Assembly: GCF_000219585.1 (NCBI RefSeq)
Contig: NC_015731.1
Location: 310,001-374,000, forward strand
Source of the DNA: Nitrosomonas sp. Is79A3
GTDB lineage: Bacteria > Pseudomonadota > Gammaproteobacteria > Burkholderiales > Nitrosomonadaceae
Length of the DNA stretch: 64,000 bases
Reading direction: 5' to 3'
In this document: positions 35,181 to 44,245 of the stretch, piece after piece
Layout of the letters: each line of letters begins with the position of its first letter
Position numbering within the stretch: position 1 is the stretch's first letter
The notes under the pieces: model-generated
What the model saw: the letters and a program-made list of their open reading frames with translations, nothing else
What the model was told of the DNA's origin: nothing
Database searches by the model: none
Position numbers and translations under genes: made by a program

Positions 35181-35813
35181 TCATTTAACATGAATCCCGC
35201 ATTCGCGCTTCTCGTCCGCTTTTGCGGGATCGAAGTAATCCCACTCATTAGGCAGGTTATGTTGTTCCAGATAATTTTCCATGTCGGCATCCGTCCAGTA
35301 AAAGACAGGGCTGATTTTGATTGTGTTATAAGTCAAATCCTCGGAAATGATATCCAGTCTGGCGCGTTGCGGATTTTGTACTTTGCGTAATGCAGTGAAC
35401 CATACTGTGGGTGCAAGTTCCTCCATACCACGTTGAAAGGGCTCTAATTTCATCATCGCGCTGAATTTCTTCAGCTCAGTCTCATCGTCAATGTCTGGAA
35501 TGGGGCCATAAATTGCATCACGATAGGCTGCCGTTAGCTTGGGTACATAGATTTTGAGATTGAGATGGAGCATATCGCGGAGCTTCTCGGCATACCGGTA
35601 AGTGGCTGCCCGATTGTAACCGTGATCTACCCAAAGCACGGGAATATCCGGTTGCACCTGAACGCAGTGATGCAGAACAACTGCTTCAAAAGGACGGAAA
35701 TTCGTTGACACTATGGCATGACCGTTTGCCCGTTCAATGCCCCACCGCACTACTTCTAGCGGAGATTCATTTTTTAACACCGCATTGTAAGCTGCAATTT
35801 GATTATTTGTCAT
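35181..35813 (-). CDS. cysH: phosphoadenylyl-sulfate reductase family protein
   Basis: This protein has 210 residues if it starts at ATG 35813; the TTG 35852 would add 13 residues without a ribosome site. The PAPS-reductase fold shows HAIVSTNFRPFEAVVLHHCV, the middle VLWVDHGYNRAAT and the C-terminal catalytic KRECGIHVK (C205). It lacks the CC...CxxC pairs of the iron-sulfur APS reductases. It therefore looks like a thioredoxin-dependent PAPS reductase, giving sulfite for cysteine synthesis. N-terminal motifs are somewhat divergent (usual SSSFGxxS is STNFRPFE), so substrate is uncertain. Confidence 0.8.
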   Translation of the reverse strand: MTNNQIAAYNAVLKNESPLEVVRWGIERANGHAIVSTNFRPFEAVVLHHCVQVQPDIPVLWVDHGYNRAATYRYAEKLRDMLHLNLKIYVPKLTAAYRDAIYGPIPDIDDETELKKFSAMMKLEPFQRGMEELAPTVWFTALRKVQNPQRARLDIISEDLTYNTIKISPVFYWTDADMENYLEQHNLPNEWDYFDPAKADEKRECGIHVK

Positions 35814-36002
35814 TTCTATTACTTCAGATCTTTCATGCAAAAACCTTGTCAAATTCTTTGCTTGTATCGTTACACAGTCATGTTGAACATCATTCTAAAA
35901 AAGCAAAAAGAAAGGTTACTTTCTTGTCTTCATGCTTGTAATTATGTAATTAGATTTACTCAATACTCAAAGATTCCTTAACATAACCAGAATGGAGAAA
36001 TA

Positions 36003-36605
36003 ATGTCTACACTCGTCACGCATCTTGCTCCCGATTTTACTAAACCTGCTGTTTTGCCTAATGGTAGTTTTGATGAAAATTTCAATTTTCATGTCCATAT
36101 TCGTGACAAATATGCGGTATTGTTTTTCTATCCGCTTGATTTTACGTTTGTCTGTCCATCGGAAATCATCGCACACTCCCACAGGGCGAAAGATTTCCAG
36201 CAGCGTAATGTCGAAGTCATCGGCGTATCCGTAGATTCTCATTTTACCCATCACGCTTGGCGTAATACACCGATAACTCAAGGTGGTATCGGCCCGATCG
36301 ATATCACGCTGGTATCAGATCTGGGCGGTGAAGTGATGCACGCGTATGGAGTCAGCCATGCGAATCATGTTGCGTTGCGTGGTTCTTTCTTGATCGACAA
36401 AAAAGGTGTCGTACGCCACCAAGTAGTCAATGATCTGCCACTTGGGCGCGATGTCGACGAGATGTTACGAATGGTCGATGCGCTGCAATTCTTTGAAGAA
36501 CGTGGTGAACTTTGCCCGGCCGGTTGGAAAACTGGAGAACCTGGTATGAAGGCAAGTCCTGAAGGGGTCGCAGATTATCTCAGTCATCACGCGGATAAAT
36601 TGTAA
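36003..36605 (+). CDS. typical 2-Cys peroxiredoxin (AhpC/Prx family)
   Basis: This 200-residue enzyme starts at ATG 36003 with GGAG upstream. The peroxidatic Cys C51 is in FTFVCPSE, with the conserved Thr (DFTF) and an Arg (VALRGSFLID). The resolving Cys C171 is in GELCPAGW. It reduces H2O2 and organic peroxides with thioredoxin or a similar donor. It is divergent from cysH, and both belong to thiol metabolism. The DCC-type thiol protein follows about 340 bp later. The frame is intact. Confidence 0.93.
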   Translation: MSTLVTHLAPDFTKPAVLPNGSFDENFNFHVHIRDKYAVLFFYPLDFTFVCPSEIIAHSHRAKDFQQRNVEVIGVSVDSHFTHHAWRNTPITQGGIGPIDITLVSDLGGEVMHAYGVSHANHVALRGSFLIDKKGVVRHQVVNDLPLGRDVDEMLRMVDALQFFEERGELCPAGWKTGEPGMKASPEGVADYLSHHADKL

Positions 36606-36671
36606 ATTAGAAATAACTGCTTCATTGTCGCGTTATCAACGCACGCGGTTTAATAGTGGAAATGGAACTGC

Positions 36672-36839
36672 ATGCTGATTGTGGGTGGTTTATATGGTTT
36701 AGGGATATTCACTATTAACATGTACGGTTTTGTCATCATTTTCCCATGGTTTGTCGAAACGCGGGATTGGATTACGGTGATTGCCCACTTAGCATTCGGT
36801 GTTTCTGCAGCAGGTGTGTATAAGGTTTCATCCAAATAG
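36672..36839 (+). CDS. 55-residue membrane protein, probably a gene fragment
   Basis: ATG 36672 opens a hydrophobic frame MLIVGGLYGLGIFTINMYGF, then FPWFVETRDWITVIAHLAFG and a Tyr/Lys-rich end. It has two transmembrane segments. It resembles the C-terminal part of larger betaproteobacterial membrane proteins with a YGxxxxFPWF-x-R-x-W motif. An upstream in-frame stop (36654) and no good ribosome site suggest a truncated gene. Confidence 0.45.
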   Translation: MLIVGGLYGLGIFTINMYGFVIIFPWFVETRDWITVIAHLAFGVSAAGVYKVSSK

Positions 36840-36941
36840 TAGTGCAATAACGCTATTGATTGTTGGTTCAGGCTGTGTAGGTGCGATTCCAATTTCTACA
36901 CAGTCATTGACGGCTGTTTTTGTACCTGATCGAAGGGATTA

Positions 36942-37316
36942 ATGATGAGCGAAGAAAAGAAAAAAATCACCGTCTATTATGATGGCTCATGCTCCAGTTG
37001 TATCAAGGATCGAGAAAACTATGAGAAATTGGCGGGAAAAGGAGGGGAAGATGTATGCTGGTTCGATATCACCGGGCAGAACGCCCATCTGCGCGATATC
37101 GGTATTGATCCTCACAAGGCCTTGTCTGAGCTGCATGTTCGCGATGAGCAGCAGCGGATAGTTTCGGAACTAGATGCCTATATTCTGCTGATGTCTCGGG
37201 TATCCCTACTAAAACCGTTGGCTTGGTTAATTGGTCTGCCAGTGATTCGGCCATTATTGTCGTCACTCTACCATTGGATTGTTAATCGACGTTTAAAAAA
37301 AAGCGGACGTTTGTAG
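36942..37316 (+). CDS. thiol-disulfide oxidoreductase, DCC (DUF393) family
   Basis: This 124-residue protein starts at ATG 36942 or 36945 after AAGGGATTA. The family signature YYDGSCSSCIKD (C17, C20) lies at the N-terminus, with WFDITG and the C-terminal GLPVIRPLLSSLYHWIVNRR typical of DUF393. Such proteins are predicted thioredoxin-like redox proteins at the membrane. With the peroxiredoxin and cysH nearby it may belong to a thiol-redox cluster. The stop is at 37314-37316. Confidence 0.9.
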   Translation: MMSEEKKKITVYYDGSCSSCIKDRENYEKLAGKGGEDVCWFDITGQNAHLRDIGIDPHKALSELHVRDEQQRIVSELDAYILLMSRVSLLKPLAWLIGLPVIRPLLSSLYHWIVNRRLKKSGRL

Positions 37317-37858
37317 ATGGACGAAAAGTTATATTTCCAGGACGAAGACGGTGCTGAGCTCGCATATCGATGTCAATCAGCATTAGAAATTTACCACTTA
37401 CTATTGTTACTAGGAATAAAATAATTAAGTAATTAAGTAATTAAGTAATTAAGTAATTAATATTTATAATCAATTATAAGTTTATCCTGAAAAAATCTGA
37501 CGCTATTCGCTGGTAAATCTCAAATGCTAATCAACATCGCTATTGCAAGAAACGCTAGTAATACGGCTGAATACTTTAAATTACCGGCTAATCGTGTCCT
37601 TGATTAGGTTACACATATTAAATTAATTATTTTTAATTGGCTCCCCGACTAGGGCTAGGACCTGAAGCGGATTAACAGTTTCAAGTGCTCAAGCTAAAAA
37701 CATTCTCTTATCAGACACCATAAATTAATAATCATTGTTTCTTTTTTATCAAGGGTTAAATCTTCGGTAACTCCCCGGCAGAACCGGGGAATTCCTATCA
37801 TTAATAATCCATTACGAAACGACCTTTAAAATCGATAGCATTAGGTTCTGGAAGAAAA
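37317..37858. other. intergenic region, AT-rich, with a short repeat and a hairpin
   Basis: A 35-codon frame starts at ATG 37317 (MDEKLYFQDEDGAELAYRCQ) directly after the DCC gene, but it has no ribosome site and no known relative. The hairpin TCCCCGG / CCGGGGA (37772-37778, 37784-37790) may end transcription of the minus-strand gene or the plus-strand operon. I see nothing else. Confidence 0.35.
37421..37461. repeat. 8-bp tandem repeat TAATTAAG, about 4-5 copies
   Basis: The unit TAATTAAG runs from about 37421 to 37461 without clear mismatches. The repeat could vary in copy number by slippage. It is outside genes. Confidence 0.7.
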
Positions 37859-39130
37859 TCAAATTGCGAGATTAATTTTTTGCAATATCGAAGATGCCGA
37901 TTGATGCGGGTTATATCCTTTTGAAACTGCCTGGGTTTTCTCGATAACACTGGATAACATAGGATTTTGCTCTATATTTCTTGGTCTTCCTCGCTTAGGA
38001 CCAATCATTTTAGGCATTACACCTCTCCGAAGCAGCTTTGTCTTTGGATCTGCAATAGGTCTAATAAATTGCTCCACTTTGCAAAAATAATTTATTATGT
38101 AGCACAGCCAATAGATCGCCGCTTCATCGTGGGCGTGAATTTCACCTATACCTAAAATCCCTAAAGCTTCGTACTCCTTTTTTTGGGCATTGCCATTCCA
38201 ATAATGACCTTTTCCGCCTGTGATCTCATTGACCCAATATTCCCCGATTGATTGTGCCAAATAAACATCAGCATTGGATTGCCGCTCCGATGTAAAGAAC
38301 AGTAATACATGGATGTGCAAGCCTTTACTCAGCCCATACTCTATTTTCTCGATGTACCCAAGTAACCCCTTAAATAGCTTCGGTTTGTGACGCATATTCC
38401 TATGAAAATGCTCAAGGTCTTTAATTGCATCTTTAATGCTCACCTGAATGCCTTCTAGATAAGATAGATCGATCCTTACGACAATAACTGGAGTTCTTGC
38501 AGTAAAAAGACTCACAGCATATTTGCAATATTCTTTTGAATTACGTTCTGCCGCTTTCCTTGCCTCGAGAATTTTTCTTCTTGTTTTAGGTTCTCGTAGC
38601 CTCAAGTATAAATCTTTAACAAAATCATTTATGAACACTCGAATTTGTTCACATACCGACTCGTCGTATAACTCATAACAACGATAATGATTCTCGCAAA
38701 AATCTCTGAAAAAGGGATCGCTAAACCAGAAATTACGGTCTCTGCAAACCGCTCTAAAAATATCAACTTGTATGCTATAGGAGCATTCTCTTGGAAGCTC
38801 GCTGATTTGGAAGACAAATTTCGGAAGGAATCTCACAAAAAACCCTTTCCATGAGTTACTAAATTTACAATATCGAATGTTGGCTTTTGTGAGTTCCTCT
38901 GAGTCCTTACTTTTTGTTAAAATAGGTTTCTTGATTATTTCGTGACAACTCCCTTTTTCCGCTAATATGTCCAAATGAGTTTCCCATGATCGCGCTCCCG
39001 CTGCATACTCAAAATTAGCCTGATTAGGCTGTGGTATACCGCTTTCCTCAGAAGTACGAGCAAGTAATTCGATAAAACCTTTACTTACAATATCTAACTC
39101 CTCAGGACTTAATCTCTTAGATATTTTCAT
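37859..39130 (-). CDS. YagK/YfjJ-type (inovirus Gp2-like) protein
   Basis: This 423-residue protein starts at ATG 39130 (GGAGATAGCT upstream; the earlier ATG 39142 is less likely). The C-terminal half has GLHIHVLLFFTSERQSNADV, a HxH motif like those of HUH replication nucleases, then IGEYWVNEITGGKGHYWN and AAIYWLCYIINYFCK, where a Tyr and Lys could form the nicking site. This is the YagK_YfjJ_C / inovirus Gp2 domain, found in satellite-like islands. I infer a replication or nicking role. The N-terminal half is not recognised. Confidence 0.65.
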   Translation of the reverse strand: MKISKRLSPEELDIVSKGFIELLARTSEESGIPQPNQANFEYAAGARSWETHLDILAEKGSCHEIIKKPILTKSKDSEELTKANIRYCKFSNSWKGFFVRFLPKFVFQISELPRECSYSIQVDIFRAVCRDRNFWFSDPFFRDFCENHYRCYELYDESVCEQIRVFINDFVKDLYLRLREPKTRRKILEARKAAERNSKEYCKYAVSLFTARTPVIVVRIDLSYLEGIQVSIKDAIKDLEHFHRNMRHKPKLFKGLLGYIEKIEYGLSKGLHIHVLLFFTSERQSNADVYLAQSIGEYWVNEITGGKGHYWNGNAQKKEYEALGILGIGEIHAHDEAAIYWLCYIINYFCKVEQFIRPIADPKTKLLRRGVMPKMIGPKRGRPRNIEQNPMLSSVIEKTQAVSKGYNPHQSASSILQKINLAI

Positions 39131-39142
39131 AGCTATCTCCAT

Positions 39143-39599
39143 TCAATTGGAATTACGATAGCGCTTGGAGTATTTCCTGGCATTTAAGAATCGATATAAA
39201 AACTTGTTGATTTCCTATCTTTCCATATTGATGAATAGATAATCTGGATTTGCAATACTCTCTATACCAAGCTTAGTTTATTAGTTTGAGTTTATCTTGC
39301 ATCTCTGCAACCAATCTATTACCAAATAAGTTATAAAAATAATATGAAATAGAAACTCATCTATCTATCTATCTATATATCTATATATCTATCTATATTT
39401 TATTATCTATATAACTTTAATATATCTATCATTATCTTTATTCTTATATTATATTTATAATAATCTCTCTAATATAATAATATATAATGCATAATCTTTT
39501 GCCTCAAAAATCTCCAAGCACTCCAGTGTTTTTAGTTATCAATTTTCCTTAAGAACAAGGCAAAATCAGAATTGATGGATATGTACAAAGTTATCCCCT
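39143..39599. other. very AT-rich non-coding region with a TCTA repeat
   Basis: No gene is supported. It includes TCTA-type microsatellites at about 39356-39400 and long AT runs. A likely promoter region of the YagK-type gene, and possibly a replication or attachment site, but I found no defined repeats. Confidence 0.4.
39356..39400. repeat. TCTA/TATC microsatellite
   Basis: About 45 bp of (TCTA)n with TATA interruptions. Slippage-prone. No coding frame covers it. Confidence 0.8.
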
Positions 39600-39869
39600 T
39601 CAGCTTTTTCTCTGGCAGATAGATTTAACGGTCACTTCTTTCTCTGCTCGCGCCTGAATACGTGATTCGATCCATTGGTTTGTTTCTGCAAGTAACCAAG
39701 CTACTGCACCGCGAGTTTCCGAAGAAAGTGGAACGGGTTTAGGAAAAAGCTCATCAAAATACTTCGATTTTGGATTTATCTTTAGGTAGACGGAGCTTCT
39801 GCTCAATCCTGTAAGCCGGGTGAGTTCAGGTAACCGGATAAAGGTATTATTTGGATTATTTTCAGTCAT
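39600..39869 (-). CDS. AlpA-family helix-turn-helix regulator
   Basis: This 89-residue protein starts at ATG 39869, with GGAG seven bases upstream; the longer frame to 39935 has no site. The winged HTH is TFIRLPELTRLTGLSRSSVY with the AlpA-type ending FPKPVPLSSETRGAVAWLLA and ETNQWI. AlpA proteins regulate integrase or excision in prophages and islands. It stands between the Rep-like gene and the recombination genes, consistent with a mobile island. Confidence 0.88.
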   Translation of the reverse strand: MTENNPNNTFIRLPELTRLTGLSRSSVYLKINPKSKYFDELFPKPVPLSSETRGAVAWLLAETNQWIESRIQARAEKEVTVKSICQRKS

Positions 39870-40709
39870 AGTACGTCTCCACATCACAAGGCCGTGAGCG
39901 AATGATCGATGCGATACAATAAGCTCAAATGCCAAAATTTAAATTAAAGTTTGGTTTTAAAATACTGAACTACAGGTATGGGGCATTGTAAATTTCTGCA
40001 GTGAGTAGCAGAGTTACCATGCTGAGTATAGAAAGCGACTTTAGCAAAACACTTTGGTCACTTATGCCAAATCATAAACACATGATTGGCATTTTTATAT
40101 TGAATACGCTCACGATTTTTATTATCACGGCGCTTCGGTATGAAACAATCGTTAAATTTTATTAGACGATCGTTAAGAAGAAATGAGGTAAAACAGATTT
40201 AACACTTATATCATAAGAAAATTCACTGAAATAAACAGTGTCAATCTTATGATAAAAATTAGTCCTTCGTCAAGTCCTCCTTTATAGATTTGTAAGCAGA
40301 AAATTGTAAAAAAAATTCAAGCATAAACTGCTCGCATTTTTTCTCCGCATTATCCTTTTAACCTGCAACTAAATAAAAATTAATTTCTTTCTCCACAGAA
40401 AATTATCAAATTAGATCTTATTTTCCTTTTGAATTAATTTAAATCGATTATTTTCTGAAGCAGAAAAATTACTTAATAAACAATATTTATGGGAAAACTA
40501 TGTACATCCATTCAGACAAAAGTGAGCCAACTATGTACATCTCTTTCTTTTTGCAAATTCCGATCAAATTAGTACATTTTTCCATTATGCGGTGAATATA
40601 AGAACGGTATTCGGATCTGGTTAGTTTCATGCTGCCGTTGATGCAATTCCAACATCGGATGCTATTCATCCGATGTTGCTCTATTAATAAGTAGTGCTCT
40701 TCGTTTGTT
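39870..40709. other. 840-bp non-coding region with a 12-bp hairpin
   Basis: No supported gene. AT-rich. It contains AACTATGTACATC twice (about 40496 and 40538) and the hairpin CAACATCGGATG / CATCCGATGTTG at 40650-40678 just below the 3' end of the RDF-like gene, probably its terminator. Candidate island-origin or regulator-binding region; I cannot define it. Confidence 0.4.
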
Positions 40710-41618
40710 TTAACACTGCACAGATTCCCCAGATAACTTGAGTTGCTCCACTTTTTTATCTAATTTGGTTATCAAATCGCTCTTGTTTTCCAATTTACCC
40801 TGATCATCTGCGGGAGTGTCATCAGAAAAAAACTCTTCAACCACAGCACTACCCTCCTCCTCAGAATCCTCGAAGGCCCCATTATCAAACCCCAATCTAG
40901 CAGCTTCATCCAAGGCGGATTGAACAAAACCTGCTGTTTTTCGATCATCAGCTAACGCCCTGGCTTTGGCAATGGATTCAGCTATCGTCATGCCCGTCCT
41001 GATAGTTAAATCAACGTAATAAATCGGTGCTCGATGCGATTGAGTAGTCGATTTACCGCGCAGGCGAAGCTCCAATGGTAACGTGGAAAGTAAACCACCC
41101 GATGCCGCAGCAAAATACCGCAATCTGGTTGAAAGTGTTCTGATGCTGTTAAATCCAGTGGTGCGAAACACAAAACTTCCCAATTCATCCTCATCGTCGA
41201 TACGAACGTTCAATCGGCCATAAGGTTTGCAGTTGCCGCCCTTGGCTAATTCACAAGACTCAGGAGCTGGACAGTTGAAAGATTGGATGCCAGTCTTGGT
41301 TGCCCGTCGGCATGTTTCACCATTGCCAACACAAACGGGTCTGCCGGTTTGCCGATCGAATAAAGTGTAATTGGCGCGCAAATTGAGATCCGGATCGTTA
41401 AATAGCAATCTGACTGGTATGTTGCGTAACTTGTTGCCATGCTCTTTACGCAAGGTTTCATTCAAAGGGTGATTGATCCAGCCATCCTTGTTTTGTATTT
41501 GGCTGGTAATCGTAAATTCATCATCCTTTTCAGGAAGCCGTTTACCATTCTTTTCTACGATCTTCCCGATGGTGATCCGGCCAATCACCGGGGGTGTTAA
41601 TGCAAGTCCTTTGAGCAT
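40710..41618 (-). CDS. recombination directionality factor-like Zn-binding protein
   Basis: This 302-residue protein starts at ATG 41618 with AAAGGAACTACT upstream. It contains a Cys cluster C96, C103, C116, C122 and C130 (CPAPESCELAKGGNCKPYGR), the zinc-site pattern of phage Gp3-like recombination directionality factors. Residues 135-190 include SFVFRTTGFNSIRTLSTRLR. The C-terminal ~60 are acidic. It is often annotated as hydrolase or metal-binding protein. It is the last gene of a DUF932-YqaJ-RDF operon. Whether it sets integrase direction or aids annealing for YqaJ exonuclease is open. Confidence 0.7.
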   Translation of the reverse strand: MLKGLALTPPVIGRITIGKIVEKNGKRLPEKDDEFTITSQIQNKDGWINHPLNETLRKEHGNKLRNIPVRLLFNDPDLNLRANYTLFDRQTGRPVCVGNGETCRRATKTGIQSFNCPAPESCELAKGGNCKPYGRLNVRIDDEDELGSFVFRTTGFNSIRTLSTRLRYFAAASGGLLSTLPLELRLRGKSTTQSHRAPIYYVDLTIRTGMTIAESIAKARALADDRKTAGFVQSALDEAARLGFDNGAFEDSEEEGSAVVEEFFSDDTPADDQGKLENKSDLITKLDKKVEQLKLSGESVQC

Positions 41619-41683
41619 AGTAGTTCCTTTGGAGTGTTATTTTTGTTAATGAGGAGTAAGTAGTTCTGTTTAGAAAATGCCAG

Positions 41684-42691
41684 TCATGTCGATGCATTTA
41701 CCAGAAAACGCCTTGAACCAGGCTTGGTAAGGCAATAGCGTTGTCGCAAATCGGGATGATCTTTGAGTAGTTGCTCAATATCCAGATCTGTTTTGTCTTT
41801 GCTGCGTTTCCAGGTCACTTCGCCGGTTTCAAATAGCGCTTTTGTCATGTCTCCCAAGCGTTGTTGGATGCGTTGCTTTAATTGGGATTCGAGTTGGCTT
41901 TGACTGGCGAGTAATTGCCGAACTGCCAGCAAATCCGAGAATGCCTGCGACATTTCCGAATCACGGCTTAAATCGAGCGTTTTTCCGTTATCTTGCGGAT
42001 ACAGGCAACGCAATGCCACATCAGCAGAATCCGAACCATCGGCAGGCGGTGCTTGATCAAGTTCTACAAAACGCCAGAATTGCCGTTCCAGCTCTATCAA
42101 ACGTTCGATCATCGTCTCATCCCGATCAATGCGGTGTACTTGCAGCTCTTGGCCGCAAATCAGCACCGCAACATCAGCAGCTTGTTTGCCAGTGACCGCC
42201 AGTTGGTGCATGACCTGGAGCTGAACATATTCCGGCACACCTTCTTTCCAGAGCCGTACTCCATTTATTCCGGTAGTTTTGCATTCCAGTATTTGCACAT
42301 CCGCTGCGCCGATCACTTCCCGGTCTATATTGGCCAGCATCCATGGCTCAATGGGATGCTGCAATACGGCATTGATGCGTCTGACCTTGTTGCCGGTACG
42401 CTTGGTGTAATGGGCTGCAACAAAAGGCTCCAATAGAATTCCCCAGTACATCGGGCTAGATTCGTCGTTGGGATCTGTTTTCGGCAGATTGTCATCGCGG
42501 CCAGTTTTTTCAAGCCACAATTCAAGCTGGGATTTATAAGGATTAAGACCAACAGCCGCAGCAGCATCGGAACTGCCGATACCGCTTTTTCGAACTGTTA
42601 GCCATTGATCCCGGTTGAGATCATTGGTTCTGACGAGTTTCAAAGCAGGCTGAAGCCTCGTTCGCTTTTCAGTGTTAAGAGAATTGCTCAT
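41684..42691 (-). CDS. YqaJ/lambda Exo-type viral recombinase exonuclease
   Basis: This 335-residue protein starts at ATG 42691 after AGGAAAAACC. It has the YqaJ fold: RKSGIGSSDAAAAVGLNPYK (N-terminal DNA contact), WGILLEPFVAAHY (catalytic Glu), ANIDREVIGA (Asp) and ILECKTT (E-x-K). These residues make it a probable active 5'-3' exonuclease for recombination. No adjacent RecT/Beta partner is present; the neighbouring RDF-like protein or a distant gene may act instead. Confidence 0.9.
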   Translation of the reverse strand: MSNSLNTEKRTRLQPALKLVRTNDLNRDQWLTVRKSGIGSSDAAAAVGLNPYKSQLELWLEKTGRDDNLPKTDPNDESSPMYWGILLEPFVAAHYTKRTGNKVRRINAVLQHPIEPWMLANIDREVIGAADVQILECKTTGINGVRLWKEGVPEYVQLQVMHQLAVTGKQAADVAVLICGQELQVHRIDRDETMIERLIELERQFWRFVELDQAPPADGSDSADVALRCLYPQDNGKTLDLSRDSEMSQAFSDLLAVRQLLASQSQLESQLKQRIQQRLGDMTKALFETGEVTWKRSKDKTDLDIEQLLKDHPDLRQRYCLTKPGSRRFLVNAST

Positions 42692-42802
42692 GGTTTTTCC
42701 TGTTCGGTAGTTTTTCGTTTCAAAATGAAAAAAACCCAGCCAATGCAATATTGGATGGGTTGTAAGAGAGAGTAATGCCAGATGAATTAACAGATAGGGC
42801 GT

Positions 42803-43771
42803 TCAGTCAACCAGTTGCAGAGCATAATCAAGAGCACGTTGTTTGAGACTCGCACCTTGGCCGAACCATGCGCTATCGAGTCTGTGCCCTTGGCTTCTAG
42901 CTCTTTTTTCATGATCTACAAACTCGGTGACTGAGCATAGCAATCCCCAAGCCGTGCCGTTAGCAGCTGACAATTGCGCACCTCTGCCGTGACCCTCATA
43001 CAGCGATTGCACGGTTTTTAATGCGCGTTCATTTTTGAGACCAGAGGTTTGATCGTCATGATTGCCGGTTTGGCATAGGACTTTGAGGAAGTAATTCAGC
43101 GATTCATGGCTTTTGACTTTGCGTTCAGACAAGGTTTTCATGCGGTACATGAAGCTGTCCCACTGTGATACAGCGATGCCCAGCTGTTTTTTGACGGCTT
43201 GCGCATCGAAGCTGGTGCTATGCGGCACTTTGATGGCGCTGCTGGCGCCATTTAACGCGATGGATAATGTGTTGTTGCACACCACGCGGATCGTGGTCGG
43301 TGTTGCGGTAGTGGCCAGTGTGCCATCGCAGGATGTGGCAAGCAAGATGTAGCCATTGACAACATCATCGCCTTTGAGCTTCGCTTCTTTGCCAGTTCGT
43401 GCCAAGGCCCAGAATTTCTTGCCTTCTTTGAGAACTCCCGCTGTTTCAAGTTCGAAACCGGATACTTCCGTGAGATCACGATAAAACTCCAGAATTGTCA
43501 TAGGTTGAACGACTTGATAGCGTTCACTGACCACGGATAATGGTGCTTTGGTATCGCTGCGATACAGCACCTTTTGTTCGTCAAACGACCTCAATGAACC
43601 GAGTGAGCCGATTTGCTCCGTCATGTAGCGCACTGGCGCTTCACAGATGCTCCAATCCATCCCGGCTTTCTCTGCCCAGACTTCAATCGGTTGTTTGGCG
43701 GGTAATTGATTGCCCAGTTGGTGCCAAGGTGTTGCGCCTGTATAGGCCATGTTTTGAACGAGATGTGACAT
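42803..43771 (-). CDS. DUF932 phage/plasmid-like protein
   Basis: This 322-residue protein starts at ATG 43771 (AAGGAAAAACACT upstream), not at the earlier frame start 43849. It shows the typical opening MAYTGATPWHQLGNQLPAKQ, the central GYILLATSCDGTLATTATPT and IRVVCNNTLSIAL, and a C-terminal WGLLCSVTEFVDHEKRARS. DUF932 proteins are common on phages, plasmids and integrative elements; the function is unknown. It is transcribed with the YqaJ and RDF-like genes. Confidence 0.9.
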   Translation of the reverse strand: MSHLVQNMAYTGATPWHQLGNQLPAKQPIEVWAEKAGMDWSICEAPVRYMTEQIGSLGSLRSFDEQKVLYRSDTKAPLSVVSERYQVVQPMTILEFYRDLTEVSGFELETAGVLKEGKKFWALARTGKEAKLKGDDVVNGYILLATSCDGTLATTATPTTIRVVCNNTLSIALNGASSAIKVPHSTSFDAQAVKKQLGIAVSQWDSFMYRMKTLSERKVKSHESLNYFLKVLCQTGNHDDQTSGLKNERALKTVQSLYEGHGRGAQLSAANGTAWGLLCSVTEFVDHEKRARSQGHRLDSAWFGQGASLKQRALDYALQLVD

Positions 43772-43918
43772 AGTGTTTTTCCTTATGTGTAAGTGTAAAA
43801 ATGCACGTGAATAGGCCATCGCGTATAAGTGAGCGACAGACCGATGCATGCGTGGATGTGAAAAAGAGAGAAAAAGAGAATAAAAGAAAATAAAAGAGGT
43901 GTACCGAAAGATTCAGCG

Positions 43919-44245
43919 TCAATCTATCCTGAAGACATGCTCGCATTGCATGCACTCGTAGTTATCCAGCACCCGGTCATCAATCATTTCGCCGACCTTG
44001 GCACCGGCGATGCCACCGGAGGTGCCGCCGATCATGGCACCCACCATCGCACCGGCGAATCGACCCAGGAAAGTACCGGTTTGACCAAAGAAGGCACCGG
44101 CTTCCGCGCCGATTTTGGCACCTTTGAGTGCATTCGAAGCGCCTTGAGCGCCGCCAGCGACGATACCGATGCCACAGCAGACTTTCTTGCCCATATTACG
44201 GGCTATGATCAGGGTGGAGCTGCATTTGGGGCATTGAATAGCCAT
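43919..44245 (-). CDS. glycine-zipper membrane protein with a zinc ribbon
   Basis: This 108-residue protein starts at ATG 44245 behind AAGGAG. Two CxxC pairs (CPKC at 5-8, CMQC at 97-100) bracket a glycine-rich hydrophobic segment (GRFAGAMVGAMIGGTSGGIA), likely a glycine-zipper hairpin in the membrane. It is the first gene of the minus-strand island operon. The role is unknown. Confidence 0.75.
   Translation of the reverse strand: MAIQCPKCSSTLIIARNMGKKVCCGIGIVAGGAQGASNALKGAKIGAEAGAFFGQTGTFLGRFAGAMVGAMIGGTSGGIAGAKVGEMIDDRVLDNYECMQCEHVFRID

Noticed and set aside
35829..35851. TTGACA above cysH as a start codon or -35 box
   Set aside because: The TTG would add 13 residues without a ribosome site, and I see no -10 box at the right distance; I leave the promoter unassigned.
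37421..37461. The TAATTAAG repeat as a possible CRISPR or origin iteron
   Set aside because: The units are contiguous with no spacers and only 8 bp; simple slippage explains them.
39356..39400. TCTA repeat as a regulatory phase-variation tract of the YagK-type gene
   Set aside because: It is more than 200 bp from the start and no promoter is visible next to it, so I only list it as a microsatellite.
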